Assembly (NCBI GenBank): GCA_034429215.1
Contig: DAOUGI010000080.1
Span: forward strand, 40,756 to 104,755
DNA from: JAFGOG01 sp034429215
Lineage (GTDB): Bacteria > Chloroflexota > Anaerolineae > JAAYZQ01
DNA: 64,000 bases
Direction of reading: 5' to 3'
Part shown: positions 35,730-44,615 of the stretch, piece after piece
Numbering within the stretch: position 1 is the stretch's first letter
How the letters are laid out: every line of letters begins with the position of its first letter
Notes under the pieces: generated by a model
Databases searched by the model: none
What the model was told of the DNA's origin: nothing
Seen by the model: only the letters and a program-made list of their open reading frames with translations
Position numbers and translations under genes: made by a program

Positions 35730-36742
35730 TGATCCTGGCGGCCTTTGTGGCCACCGCCTCGGCGGCCGGCGTTTTTGCGCTCCTGCCCCCTGCCACCCCA
35801 ATTGCGCCCGACATCGCCGGGTGCCCGCTGTTTCCCGCCAACAATGTATGGAACGCCCGCATAGACACCCTGCCGGTCGATCCCAGCTCGGATCTATACA
35901 TCGCCACCATCGGCGCCGACGTCGGGGTTCACCCCGATTTCGGTGCGGGCGAGTGGCCGCCGGGCTCGGGGGCACCGATCGGCATCCCCTACGTCGACGT
36001 GCCGGGCAGCCAGCCGCCGGTGGAGATCGCCTTTACCGAGTCTGGCGACGAGAGCGACCCCGGCCCTTACCCGGTGCCGACCAATGCCCTGATCGAGGGT
36101 GGCCCAAACAGCGACGGCGACCGGCACGTGCTGGTGGTCGAGCGCGACGGCTGCATTCTGTACGAGATGTACTACGCCTACCCCCAGGCCGACGGCAGTT
36201 GGGAGGCCGGATCGGGGGCGGTGTTCAACCTGTGGTCGAACGCCCTGCGGCGGGACGGCTGGACCTCGGCCGACGCCGCCGGGCTGCCGATCCTGGCCGG
36301 GCTGGTCCGCTACGACGAGGCGGCCAGCGGCGAGATCCACCACGCCCTGCGCTTTACGGCGCCGCAGACGCGGCGGGCGTATATCTGGCCGGCGCGCCAC
36401 TTTGCCTCAGACCTGATCGGCCAGGAATACCCGCCGATGGGCCAGCGCTTCCGGCTGCGGGCCGATTTCGACATTTCCGGCTTTTCGCCCGAGGTGCAGG
36501 TCATCCTCCAGGCGTTGAAGAAGTACGGCATGATCCTGGCCGACAACGGATCAGCATGGTATATCTCCGGCGTGCCCGACGAGCGATGGGACAATGACGC
36601 GCTCGTCGGAGAGCTGGCCCAGGTCCACGGCTATGATTTCGAGGCGGTAGACGAATCGTCGTTAATGGTCGATCCCAATTCGGGGCGGGTCCGGTTCAGT
36701 GGCTATGTGTGGTATCTACCGCTCGTCGTTCGCAACCATTAA
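35702..36742 (+). CDS. Secreted protein ending in YLPLVVRNH
   Basis: 346 residues from the ATG at 35702, inside the end of the DinB gene. A signal peptide (MGAKTRLAVVILAAFVATASAAGVFA) precedes a mature part with CPLFPANNVWNARIDTLPVDPSSDLYIATIG, HPDFGAGEWPPGSGAPIGIPYVDV, DGCILYEMYYAYP and GAVFNLWSNALRRDGWTSADAAGLPILAGLVRYDE. This looks like a secreted globular protein of an uncharacterised type common in environmental bacteria. The C-terminus VWYLPLVVRNH matches that of the kelch-like protein at 27496, pointing to a shared sorting or anchoring signal. Confidence 0.82.
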   Translation: MGAKTRLAVVILAAFVATASAAGVFALLPPATPIAPDIAGCPLFPANNVWNARIDTLPVDPSSDLYIATIGADVGVHPDFGAGEWPPGSGAPIGIPYVDVPGSQPPVEIAFTESGDESDPGPYPVPTNALIEGGPNSDGDRHVLVVERDGCILYEMYYAYPQADGSWEAGSGAVFNLWSNALRRDGWTSADAAGLPILAGLVRYDEAASGEIHHALRFTAPQTRRAYIWPARHFASDLIGQEYPPMGQRFRLRADFDISGFSPEVQVILQALKKYGMILADNGSAWYISGVPDERWDNDALVGELAQVHGYDFEAVDESSLMVDPNSGRVRFSGYVWYLPLVVRNH

Positions 36743-36750
36743 CCTTTGTC

Positions 36751-39153
36751 ATGCTGACACGCAGGGCCGCTAGCAGCTGTGAAGCGAAGCATCTCGGCCC
36801 CATTTATGCCGGGCTGGCCCTGCTGTCGGCGGCGGCCATGGCGTTCGAGATCACCCTCACGCGCCTCTTTTCCGTCACCCAGTGGTACCACTTTGCCTTC
36901 CTGGCGGTGAGCGTCGCGCTGTTGGGCTATGGCGCCAGCGGCACGGCGCTCAGCCTGGCGCCCCGCTGGGCCACGCCGCCGGCCGGCCGCCGGGCGGCGG
37001 CACTGGCAGCCCTGTTTGGCCTCGGCGTGGTGGGGGCCTACCTCAGCTTGAACCACCTGCCGTTTGACTCGTACCGGATCGCCTGGGAGCGGGTGCAGAT
37101 CGTCTACCTGGTGGTCTATTACCTGGCGCTGGCTGTGCCTTTTTTCTGCGCCGGGCTGGTCACCGGACTGCTGCTGGCCGCTTACACTGAGCGATCGGCC
37201 CGCCTGTATGCGGCCAACCTGTTCGGCTCGGCGCTGGGCGGGCTGGCGCCGGTGGTTCTCCTACCCCTGGCCGGCGAAGGGACGGTGCTGATCATCGCCG
37301 CGCTGGGGCTGCTGGCGGCCCTGGTCTTTATGCGAGCGGGGTCGGGGAGCCGGGCTCCCCGGCTGGCGCTGCTGGCCGCCGTCTGCGTGCTGGTGCTCGC
37401 CGCGTTTTATCCGCCGGCCCCCTTCCGTTTGCACCTGTCGCCTTACAAAGGGCTGAGCCAGGTGCTGCGCTTTCCCGATGCACAGGTCACCTGGCAGCGG
37501 TGGAACGCCTTTTCGCGGGTGGACCGAGTGGCAAGCCGGTCGATCCACCAGGCGCCGGGGCTGAGCCTGAGCTACGACGGGCCACTGCCGGAGGAGGGCG
37601 GGCTGTTCATCGACGGCGACGATCTGTCACCAACGATGAGCAGGGCACCGGAGGATGATTTCACCGGCTATCTGCCGGCGGCGCTGCCCTACCGGCTGCG
37701 GCCGGGCGGGCGGGTGCTGATCGTGGAGCCGCGCGGCGGGCTCGACGTGTGGACAGCGTTGAGTCAGGGCGCCGCGTCGGCCGTGGCAGTAGAGAGCAAC
37801 CCGCTGCTGGTCGAGGCGGCCGGCGCGGTGTACCGCGACCGATGGGTGCAGGTGGTGACCGAGGAGGGCCGCAGCTATGCCCACCACAGCCGCGAGACGT
37901 TTGACGTGGTCCACCTGGCCCTGACCGACGGCTACCGGCCGGTGACCTCCGGCGCCTACAGCCTGGGCGAGCGGTACGACCTGACGGTCGAGGCGTTCGA
38001 GGACTACCTGGCCCGATTGCGGCCCGGCGGGCTGCTGGTGGTGGAACGATGGCTGCAACTGCCGCCCAGCGAGGAGCTGCGCGCCGGGGCGATCGCCGTC
38101 GAGGCGCTGCGCCGGTCAGGCGTGAGCGACCCGGCGGCGGAACTGGTCGTCGTCCGCGACTGGCAGGTGGGCCTAATCCTGGTCAAAAAGGGCGCTTTTA
38201 CGTCCGACGAGCTGGCTGCTATCCGGCAGTTTTGCCAGGAGCGCAGCCTGGACCTGGTGGCGATGCCCGGCCTGCGCGAGGAAGAGGCCAACCGGTTCAA
38301 CCTGCTGCCGGAGCCGGTCTATTTTCGCGCCTTTCAGCAGATGCTGGCCGACCCGGAGGCGCTGTACGCGGCCCAGGTTTACGACGTGCGGCCACCGACC
38401 GACGACCGGCCCTTTTTCTTTCACTTTTTCAGATGGAGCCAGACCCAGGCCGTGCTGCAACAGTTGGGCCGGACGTGGCAGCCATGGGGTGGGAGCGGCT
38501 ATTTGGTGCTGATCGCCCTGCTGGCGGTGGCGGTGCTCGCCTCGGGCGCGCTGATCGCGCTGCCGCTGGCCGCCGGCCGGCGCCGACAGGCCGCCACGGG
38601 GCCTCGAGGGCAGGTGCTGGCCTACTTTGGGCTGCTGGGGCTGGGGTTTCTGTTCGTCGAGATCCCGTTGATGCAGCGCTTTATCCTGTTCCTTGGCCAA
38701 CCGATCTATGCCTTTACGGCGGTGATCGCCGCGCTGCTCACCTTCTCAGGATTAGGCAGCCTGGTCGCACCCCGGCTCAGCCCGCGCCGGACGCTGCCGC
38801 TGCTGGCGGCGGCGATCCTGCTCTACCCGCTGCTGCTGCCCGTCCTGTTCCAGGCGCTGTTGGGCGCGCCGCTCGCCGTCCGGCTGCTGGCGACGGTGGC
38901 CAGTCTGGCGCCGTTGGGGATGCTGATGGGCACGCCGTTTCCGGGCGGGCTGGCCTGGCTAGGCCGGCAGGCGCCGGGGCTGGTGCCGTGGGCCTGGGCG
39001 GTCAACGGCTGCACGTCGGTGCTGGCGTCGGTCCTGGCGGCGATGATCGCGCTGTCGGTGGGGTTTTCGTGGGTGCTGGTGGGGGCAGCGATGGCGTATG
39101 GCGGGGCGTGGGTGGCTATTCGCCGATCTCAGCCACCACCAAAGATCGGGTAG
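36751..39153 (+). CDS. Membrane protein with fused spermidine-synthase-like domain
   Basis: 800 residues from the ATG at 36751. The N-terminal third has six or seven membrane helices (FEITLTRLFSVTQWYHFAFLAVSVALLGYG onward). The middle (about 325-460) is a SAM-binding Rossmann domain of the spermidine-synthase type: GGRVLIVEPRGGLDVWTALSQGA, VAVESNPLLVEAA and YDLTVEAFEDYLARLRPGG. The C-terminal third again has six or seven helices. Such fused membrane/aminopropyltransferase-like proteins are widespread and uncharacterised. The ribosome site is weak, 8 bases after the upstream stop, so coupling is likely. Its 3' end overlaps the MoaD/ThiS-like gene on the other strand by 25 bases. Confidence 0.88.
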   Translation: MLTRRAASSCEAKHLGPIYAGLALLSAAAMAFEITLTRLFSVTQWYHFAFLAVSVALLGYGASGTALSLAPRWATPPAGRRAAALAALFGLGVVGAYLSLNHLPFDSYRIAWERVQIVYLVVYYLALAVPFFCAGLVTGLLLAAYTERSARLYAANLFGSALGGLAPVVLLPLAGEGTVLIIAALGLLAALVFMRAGSGSRAPRLALLAAVCVLVLAAFYPPAPFRLHLSPYKGLSQVLRFPDAQVTWQRWNAFSRVDRVASRSIHQAPGLSLSYDGPLPEEGGLFIDGDDLSPTMSRAPEDDFTGYLPAALPYRLRPGGRVLIVEPRGGLDVWTALSQGAASAVAVESNPLLVEAAGAVYRDRWVQVVTEEGRSYAHHSRETFDVVHLALTDGYRPVTSGAYSLGERYDLTVEAFEDYLARLRPGGLLVVERWLQLPPSEELRAGAIAVEALRRSGVSDPAAELVVVRDWQVGLILVKKGAFTSDELAAIRQFCQERSLDLVAMPGLREEEANRFNLLPEPVYFRAFQQMLADPEALYAAQVYDVRPPTDDRPFFFHFFRWSQTQAVLQQLGRTWQPWGGSGYLVLIALLAVAVLASGALIALPLAAGRRRQAATGPRGQVLAYFGLLGLGFLFVEIPLMQRFILFLGQPIYAFTAVIAALLTFSGLGSLVAPRLSPRRTLPLLAAAILLYPLLLPVLFQALLGAPLAVRLLATVASLAPLGMLMGTPFPGGLAWLGRQAPGLVPWAWAVNGCTSVLASVLAAMIALSVGFSWVLVGAAMAYGGAWVAIRRSQPPPKIG

Positions 39154-39377
39154 AGGTGCACCTCTTCGCCGTCTTGCAGAACCCGGTCCAACGGCACCTG
39201 CGCGCCGTCGATCACCGTGACGGGAGCAGCCCGCGGGTCGAACACGGGCGATCTATCGTGCAAAATCCACAGCACCTGCTGGATATCGCTCCCATCCGGC
39301 ACGGCCAAGTCGACCGCACCGCCGGGATCTTGAACCGCGACGGTCAGCAGGCCGTGGGCAACCACACGGATGCGCAT
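39129..39377 (-). CDS. MoaD/ThiS-like ubiquitin-fold protein
   Basis: 82 residues. The sequence runs MRIRVVAHGLLTVAV ... TVIDGAQVPLDRVLQDGEEVHLYPIFGGG, the beta-grasp pattern of sulfur carriers, ending in the di-glycine tail (Gly-Gly-Gly at the very C-terminus). In MoaD or ThiS the terminal Gly is adenylated and then thiocarboxylated. No ThiF/MoeB or molybdopterin gene is nearby, so whether it carries sulfur here is unknown. The gene has its own promoter (39422-39449) diverging from rnd. Confidence 0.82.
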   Translation of the reverse strand: MRIRVVAHGLLTVAVQDPGGAVDLAVPDGSDIQQVLWILHDRSPVFDPRAAPVTVIDGAQVPLDRVLQDGEEVHLYPIFGGG

Positions 39378-39421
39378 TTAGCACGACTCCATCCCCATCA
39401 TTCTAACACCGAACAGCATCG

Positions 39422-39449
39422 ATTATAGCACGATTGAGGCAAAACGCAA
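39422..39449 (-). promoter_or_regulatory. Promoter for the MoaD/ThiS-like gene
   Basis: Minus strand TTGCGT (39449-39444), 16-base spacer, TATAAT (39427-39422), 44 bases before the ATG at 39377. Confidence 0.5.
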
Positions 39450-39466
39450 AGGGGTTATTTGTCGAT

Positions 39467-39495
39467 TTGCCGATTTTCCCATTTCCTGGTACAAT
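39467..39495 (+). promoter_or_regulatory. Leaderless promoter of rnd
   Basis: TTGCCG (39467-39472), 17-base spacer, TACAAT (39490-39495) preceded by TGG. Only six bases separate the -10 box from the ATG at 39502. Confidence 0.65.
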
Positions 39496-39501
39496 CCCCC
39501 C

Positions 39502-40671
39502 ATGCTCGAACAACGCAAACACCTGCCTCCGCCGACGTGGGTGGCCAAGCCGGCGGCCTTCCAGACCATGATCGACCGCCTGAAGAGCGAGCCGGCTCTG
39601 GCGGTTGACACCGAATCGAACAGCCTGTACGTTTATCGCGAGCAGGTGTGCCTGATCCAGATCTCGACGCCCAGCGCCGACTATTTGATCGATCCGCTGG
39701 CCCTGGCCGATCTGTCGGCGCTGGGGCCGCTGCTGGCCGATCCGCAGGTGCTGAAGGTGTTTCACGGCGCCGAGTACGATCTGATCACCCTGTACCGCGA
39801 CTTTCATTTTACGGTGGCCAACCTGTTCGACACGATGTGGGCCAGCCGCATCCTCGGCTGGCCGGCCCACGGCCTGGGCGACCTGCTGCAGGCCCATTTT
39901 GGCGTGGCGGTCGACAAGCGCTACCAACGGGCCAACTGGGCGATCCGCCCGCTACCGCCGGAGCAGCTCGACTATGCCCGGCTCGACACCCACTATTTGC
40001 TGGCGCTGCATGACCTGCAAGCGCAAGAGCTGGAACAGGCCAGACGCTGGCCCCAAGCCCAGCACCGCTTTGCCAAGCTGTCTCAAACCCGCTGGGAAGC
40101 CAAGGGCTTTGACCCAGATGGTTTCTGGCACCTGCCCGGCGCCCACAGCCTGGACGACGCCGGCCGGGGGGTGCTGCGCGCCCTGTACCTGTTGCGCGAC
40201 CAACAGGCCCAGGCCGAAAACCGGCCGCCATTCAAGATGTTGTCAAACGGAGCGCTACTGATCCTGAGCGAGCAGCGGCCGCAGATGATCGAGGAGCTGT
40301 ACAGGCTGCGTGGGGTCAGCTCGCCGTTGGTCCGCAAGCAGGGCCATGCCCTGTTAAGAGCGATCCGCCAGGGGGCAAGCCAGCCACTGAGTTGGGACCA
40401 GCGCCCTCACCCTATCACCAACAATGGCCACAACGGCCGACCCACGGCCGACTGCCAGGCCCGTTACGAAGCGCTGCGCGTGTGGCGCAACGCTGCCGCC
40501 CAGGCACGCGGCGTAGAGCCCGACATCGTCCTGACCAACCAGACGCTGTGGGCCATCGCCCACCGCCGGCCGCGGAGCCGCACCGAGCTAGCCGGAGACG
40601 GCCTGCTGGCGCCGTGGCAAATAGACGAGTTTGGCGAAGAGGTGCTGGTGGTCCTCAGAAGGGCAAAATAA
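39502..40671 (+). CDS. rnd: Ribonuclease D
   Basis: 389 residues. RNase D trims tRNA and other RNA 3' ends. The DEDDy exonuclease motifs are present: ALAVDTESNS (Asp-Glu), KVFHGAEYDLITLYRDF (Asp) and LDYARLDTHYLLAL (Tyr and Asp). The C-terminal half has one HRDC-like domain (about 205-280) and a second (about 305-385, RYEALRVWRNAAAQARGVEPDIVLTNQTLWAIA). No ribosome site is possible because the -10 box is only six bases upstream. Confidence 0.94.
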   Translation: MLEQRKHLPPPTWVAKPAAFQTMIDRLKSEPALAVDTESNSLYVYREQVCLIQISTPSADYLIDPLALADLSALGPLLADPQVLKVFHGAEYDLITLYRDFHFTVANLFDTMWASRILGWPAHGLGDLLQAHFGVAVDKRYQRANWAIRPLPPEQLDYARLDTHYLLALHDLQAQELEQARRWPQAQHRFAKLSQTRWEAKGFDPDGFWHLPGAHSLDDAGRGVLRALYLLRDQQAQAENRPPFKMLSNGALLILSEQRPQMIEELYRLRGVSSPLVRKQGHALLRAIRQGASQPLSWDQRPHPITNNGHNGRPTADCQARYEALRVWRNAAAQARGVEPDIVLTNQTLWAIAHRRPRSRTELAGDGLLAPWQIDEFGEEVLVVLRRAK

Positions 40672-40673
40672 AA

Positions 40674-40702
40674 AACCCGGTTTCGTTAAGAAACCGGGGT
40701 TC
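40674..40702. terminator. Bidirectional terminator between rnd and ubiA-like gene
   Basis: CCCGGTTTC (40676-40684) and GAAACCGGG (40690-40698), loop GTTAA, flanked by AAAA and GGTTCATT. Confidence 0.8.
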
Positions 40703-40704
40703 AT

Positions 40705-41637
40705 TCAATTGAACACATACATGATCAGCACGATGGCAATCCCCCACAGGAGCACGGTCAGCAGCAGCGGCCGGTCCTTGTAGAGAAGCATCTCCGGCGC
40801 ACCCCCTTCCCCCTTGACGTGGATCAGGTACTGGTAACGGAACAGGCCATAGATGACAAAGGGGATGGTCAGCATCATGCTATAGTTGTCGGGCAGGTTC
40901 TCTGCCGAGAAGGTGTAGAAGGAATAGGCGATGATCGCTCCGGTGGTCACCAGGTGGTTCATTTCATCCAGCAGCGAAAGGTTGTATTCTTCGAGAATGG
41001 GGCGATGGGTGTTGGCATCGCCGGCCAGGAGGATCAGCTCGTTGCGCCGCTTGCCGATGATCAGGAACAGGGCGAGAAAGATGGTGCACAGGTACAGCCA
41101 CGGCGAAAAGCGCTCCGCCTGAGCTACGATCACACCGGCCGCCACGCGCAGCAGGTAGCAGGCGGCTACGACCATCACATCGATCAGGACTATGTGCTTG
41201 AGCGCGAACGAGTAGGCCAGGTTCAGCAAAAAGTAGACCAGGACGACGGCGCCAAAATAGACGTTGAGCCAGAAGGAAAGCGGCAAGCAGACGACGAGGA
41301 TGCCCACCGCGCTCAAGATAGCAAACCAGGGTTTGAGCTGGCCCGACGGCAAAGCGCGCCGGCGTTTTTTGGGGTGTTGCTTGTCCTTTTCTATGTCGGC
41401 CAGGTCGTTGATGATATAGACGGTGCTGGACACCATGCAGAACAGGACAAAGGCAGCCCCGGTTTTGAGCAACAGCGGCCAGTTGGCCAGCTTGTGGTCG
41501 AACAGCAGCGCCATAAAGACAAGCCCGTTCTTGATCCACTGTCTGGGGCGCAGCGTCCGGAGCAGGCCGTAGACGTTGCGGTACAGGAAGCGTATCGCCG
41601 GCTTGTGCAGAAATGACGAATTGGTACTCTGTTCCAT
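40705..41637 (-). CDS. UbiA prenyltransferase, decaprenyl-phosphate phosphoribosyltransferase type
   Basis: 310 residues, multi-membrane. The motif IINDLADIEKDKQHPKKRRRALPSGQL is the first Asp-rich site of UbiA-fold transferases in the form seen in phosphoribosyl-phosphoprenol synthases, and LLRTLRPRQWIKNGLVFMALLFDHKL is also typical of that subfamily. Related proteins move ribose-5-phosphate from PRPP onto a polyprenyl phosphate, giving a lipid donor for cell-envelope arabinose. It has eight or nine helices, promoter at 41693-41721. The downstream GT-C-like genes could use such donors; that link is inference. Confidence 0.86.
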   Translation of the reverse strand: MEQSTNSSFLHKPAIRFLYRNVYGLLRTLRPRQWIKNGLVFMALLFDHKLANWPLLLKTGAAFVLFCMVSSTVYIINDLADIEKDKQHPKKRRRALPSGQLKPWFAILSAVGILVVCLPLSFWLNVYFGAVVLVYFLLNLAYSFALKHIVLIDVMVVAACYLLRVAAGVIVAQAERFSPWLYLCTIFLALFLIIGKRRNELILLAGDANTHRPILEEYNLSLLDEMNHLVTTGAIIAYSFYTFSAENLPDNYSMMLTIPFVIYGLFRYQYLIHVKGEGGAPEMLLYKDRPLLLTVLLWGIAIVLIMYVFN

Positions 41638-41692
41638 GGTGATCCAACGGCGCCGACCAGGTTATCGTCGCGGGTCTGGCGATTGGTGATCG

Positions 41693-41721
41693 ATCATACC
41701 CGATTATCCCCCATCCGTCAA
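41693..41721 (-). promoter_or_regulatory. Promoter for the ubiA-like gene
   Basis: Minus strand TTGACG (41721-41716), 17-base spacer, TATGAT (41698-41693), about 55 bases before the ATG. Confidence 0.58.
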
Positions 41722-41767
41722 CTTTGTGCCCCATAGCAGACTCGTTTCCAACATCATGGCCTTGAGC

Positions 41768-41796
41768 TTGACTTTTAGGCCGCTTGCGGGTATGCT
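41768..41796 (+). promoter_or_regulatory. Leaderless promoter of the PerM gene
   Basis: TTGACT (41768-41773), 17-base spacer, TATGCT (41791-41796). Eight bases separate it from the ATG at 41805. Confidence 0.62.
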
Positions 41797-41804
41797 ATGG
41801 CAGT

Positions 41805-42986
41805 ATGACAGCCAGTGAAAACCGCTCGGAGCGAAAAGAGGACAAGGTGACGCCAGTGGGTCATTTATCAGCCCAGAGGCGCAACCGCATATTGTTGTGG
41901 TTGGCCCTGGCCGTGCTCGTCGCCGTAGTACTGTGGATCTCACGGCAGGTGCTGCTGCCCTACGTCGCGAGCCTGGTACTGGCTTATTTTCTTCTGCCGC
42001 TGGTCAACTGGCTGGACAAGCACATGCCGGCTCGCCTCCACGAATGGCGCATCGACCGTCCGGTGGCGATTATCCTGACTTATCTGCTGTTCCTGGGAAT
42101 CGTAGGCGGTTTTCTGGCTTTTGCCGTCCCACTGCTCGTCGATCAGATCAGTATCTTGATCGAGAACTGGCCTAGCCTGGTCGAGCATGCACAAGATTGG
42201 GGCAAACAGGGCTGGAACTGGTACCAGACGCTGCCCGAGACGTGGCAGGCGACCATCGAGACGAACCTGAAAGGGCTGCTTGGCGGGGCACTGGGCGCCA
42301 TCCAGGACGGTGTGGTCGCCACCATCCAGCGGGTATTCGGCACGGTCGGGTTTATCATCGGCTTTATCGTCATCCCCTTCTGGATGTTCTACATCCTGCA
42401 CGATGCGAGCCAGGTCAAGAAGGGGGTGGTGGGCGTCTTTCCCGAGTCGGTCCGCGCCGACATTCTGGCTGTGTCCAGCCTGGTCGACGACGTGCTCAGC
42501 GCCTATATCCGCGGCCAGTTCCTGTTGATGCTGTTCGTCGGCGGGCTGGCCACGGTAGTTCTGCTGATCATGGGCGTGCCCTATGCACTGGTCTTGGGGT
42601 TCATTGCCGGCATTTTGGAGGCGCTGCCCACCATCGGACCGATCCTGGGGGCGATCCCGGCGGTGCTGGTTGCCCTGCTCGACAAGCCTATCTCGGCGGT
42701 ATATGTCGCCATTGCCTTCTTTGCCATCCAGCAGATAGAGAACCTGTTGCTGGTGCCGCGCATATCGGGCAAGAGCGTCAAGCTCCATCCGGCGGTGGTG
42801 ATGGTGGTCCTGGTTCTCGGCAATCAACTGGCCGGCTTTGCCGGCATGCTGCTGGCCGTGCCGGTGACAGCGATCATCCGCGACCTGTTCAAGTACTTTC
42901 ACCTGCGGCTGCAGGACGAGCCCTTGACGCCGGCCAAAGCAGCAAGCCGCGTTCGCGCCGGGAAACCGGTGCGGCTGGATGTGTGA
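41805..42986 (+). CDS. AI-2E/PerM-family membrane protein
   Basis: 393 residues from the ATG at 41805. The family signature is clear: ILLWLALAVLVAVVLWISRQVLLPYVASLVLAYFLLPLVNWL at the start, a long periplasmic segment, then YIRGQFLLMLFVGGLATVVLLIMGVPYALVLGFIAGILEALPTIGPILGAIPAVLVALL and FAIQQIENLLLVPRISGKSVKLHPAVVMVVLVLGNQLAGFAGMLLAVPVTA. Some members export AI-2 or other small molecules, and others act in sodium/proton exchange, so the substrate is open. A short gap of 15 bases leads to the next gene. Confidence 0.92.
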   Translation: MTASENRSERKEDKVTPVGHLSAQRRNRILLWLALAVLVAVVLWISRQVLLPYVASLVLAYFLLPLVNWLDKHMPARLHEWRIDRPVAIILTYLLFLGIVGGFLAFAVPLLVDQISILIENWPSLVEHAQDWGKQGWNWYQTLPETWQATIETNLKGLLGGALGAIQDGVVATIQRVFGTVGFIIGFIVIPFWMFYILHDASQVKKGVVGVFPESVRADILAVSSLVDDVLSAYIRGQFLLMLFVGGLATVVLLIMGVPYALVLGFIAGILEALPTIGPILGAIPAVLVALLDKPISAVYVAIAFFAIQQIENLLLVPRISGKSVKLHPAVVMVVLVLGNQLAGFAGMLLAVPVTAIIRDLFKYFHLRLQDEPLTPAKAASRVRAGKPVRLDV

Positions 42987-43001
42987 GAGCCAGGCTCGAT
43001 C

Positions 43002-44615
43002 GTGAAGGCCGCGCCGCGCTTTGACCTGGCCTGGATACTGGTCTTGCTTGTGGCCGTCCCGGCCATAGCGCCCCTGACCTACCCCGGTTTTTTTCAGACC
43101 CACGGCGGCTTTCTGCCCGCCCTGAACGCCGCCCACCCGGCCGAAGCGCCCGACTGGGGCCGGGCCGTCGATCCGGTGCGCGGCGAAGGCAAGCTGCCCT
43201 ACCTGCTGGTCTGGCCCTTCTTGCGGCTGTCAGGCAGCGGGGTGACGGCGGTCAAGTGGGGCTATGGCCTGGCGTTCCTGCTGGCGGCGGCAAGCGTTTA
43301 CCTCTGGACGCGCCGCCGGCTGGGGTCGAAAGGGGGACTGCTGGCCGCCGCCGTCTATACCTACCTGCCCTGGCACCTGTCGGCCGTCTATGTGCGGGGC
43401 GCCTACGCCGAGGCGTGGCTGTGGGCGTTGTGGCCGCTTGTCCTGTGGGCAATGGATGGGCTGGCCAGCCGGCGTTGGTGGGCCAGCGTCCTGGTAGGGC
43501 TGGCAGCGCTAGGCGCGGCTTTCTGGACCCAAACCGGCCTGACGGCCGTCTTTGTCGTTGGGATCCTGATCGCTCTGGCTTTGCCCCTGACACCGCTGCG
43601 CCGGATCCCCCTGCTGGGGTGGATAGCGTTGCCGGTGCTGGCCGCTGCCGTCATCTACATAGGCGCCCACTCGCCGCAACCGCGCGTCAATCTCGCCGAC
43701 CATTTTGTCTATCCGTTCCAGCTCCTATCGGCCTCCTGGGGTTTTGGCTCCAGCGTCCCCGGCTGGGCCGATGGTCTATCGTTTCAGCTTGGCCTGGCAG
43801 CAGTGGGGCTGAGTGTGATAGCCGTGATACTAAAGGCTGCGCAAAGGCCGGTGAAGGCCACTGCTGACGCCTCGGCACCGGGGAGCGCGGAGGAGATTGG
43901 GGAAACGAGGAGGGATGCAGCATCCTTTAGTCGTGCGTTCTGGGCGTGGGTCGTGGCCCTGGCCGCGATCCTCCTGCTCATTTTGCCGACGGCCGCCCCG
44001 GTGTGGCGGGCCATCGGGCTGGATGAGCTGCTGACGTACCCCTGGCAACTGCTGGCGCCGGCCGGACTGCCGCTGGCCTTCCTGGCCGGGTCGGCGATCC
44101 GGCTGGACAAGCGGATGGGGGAGCTGCCGGTCTGGGCCGGCCTGGCGGCGCTGATCATCCTGGCGAGCTACCCCTACCTGGCGCCGCGCTTTACCGGGGT
44201 CGATCCCGGCGTCGAACCGGTCGGCGTGGTGCAGCCGGTGGGGGCCGGCGCGCCTCAGATCCTGCTCCTCGACGCGCAGGTGGCGCCGCCTACCGAGATC
44301 ACCCCTACCCTGACCGTGACGCTCACCTGGCAGGCAACCGAGCCGGTGACCGACGACTATACCGTCTTTGTTCACCTGTTGACGCCCGACGGCGCTAAAG
44401 TTGCCCAGCACGACGCACGCCCGTGCGACGGCGCCTGCCCGACCGACACCTGGCAGCCAGGGGCAATCATCACCGACAGGCACAGGCTGGAACTGGAGAC
44501 CAGCGCATCGCCCGGCCCCTATCGCCTGGCCATCGGCCTGTACCTGCTCGACAGCGGTGAGCGGGCGGCCATCGTGGGCCGTGACGACGAAACGGTGGTT
44601 ATCGATGTTCCGTAG
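43002..44615 (+). CDS. Multi-membrane PTPS-related/GT-C-like protein, copy 1
   Basis: 537 residues, GTG start. About ten hydrophobic helices with a periplasmic C-terminal domain. The start PGFFQTHGGFLPALNAAHP, then GLAFLLAAASVYLWTRRRLG and VYTYLPWHLSAVYVRGAYAEAWLWALWPLVLW, match the family of membrane proteins named 6-pyruvoyl-tetrahydropterin-synthase-related, which resemble GT-C glycosyltransferases. The C-terminal segment (VAPPTEITPTLTVTLTWQATEPV to the end) is an added Ig-like domain absent from the next two copies. It overlaps copy 2 by 11 bases. Substrate unknown. Confidence 0.82.
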   Translation: MKAAPRFDLAWILVLLVAVPAIAPLTYPGFFQTHGGFLPALNAAHPAEAPDWGRAVDPVRGEGKLPYLLVWPFLRLSGSGVTAVKWGYGLAFLLAAASVYLWTRRRLGSKGGLLAAAVYTYLPWHLSAVYVRGAYAEAWLWALWPLVLWAMDGLASRRWWASVLVGLAALGAAFWTQTGLTAVFVVGILIALALPLTPLRRIPLLGWIALPVLAAAVIYIGAHSPQPRVNLADHFVYPFQLLSASWGFGSSVPGWADGLSFQLGLAAVGLSVIAVILKAAQRPVKATADASAPGSAEEIGETRRDAASFSRAFWAWVVALAAILLLILPTAAPVWRAIGLDELLTYPWQLLAPAGLPLAFLAGSAIRLDKRMGELPVWAGLAALIILASYPYLAPRFTGVDPGVEPVGVVQPVGAGAPQILLLDAQVAPPTEITPTLTVTLTWQATEPVTDDYTVFVHLLTPDGAKVAQHDARPCDGACPTDTWQPGAIITDRHRLELETSASPGPYRLAIGLYLLDSGERAAIVGRDDETVVIDVP

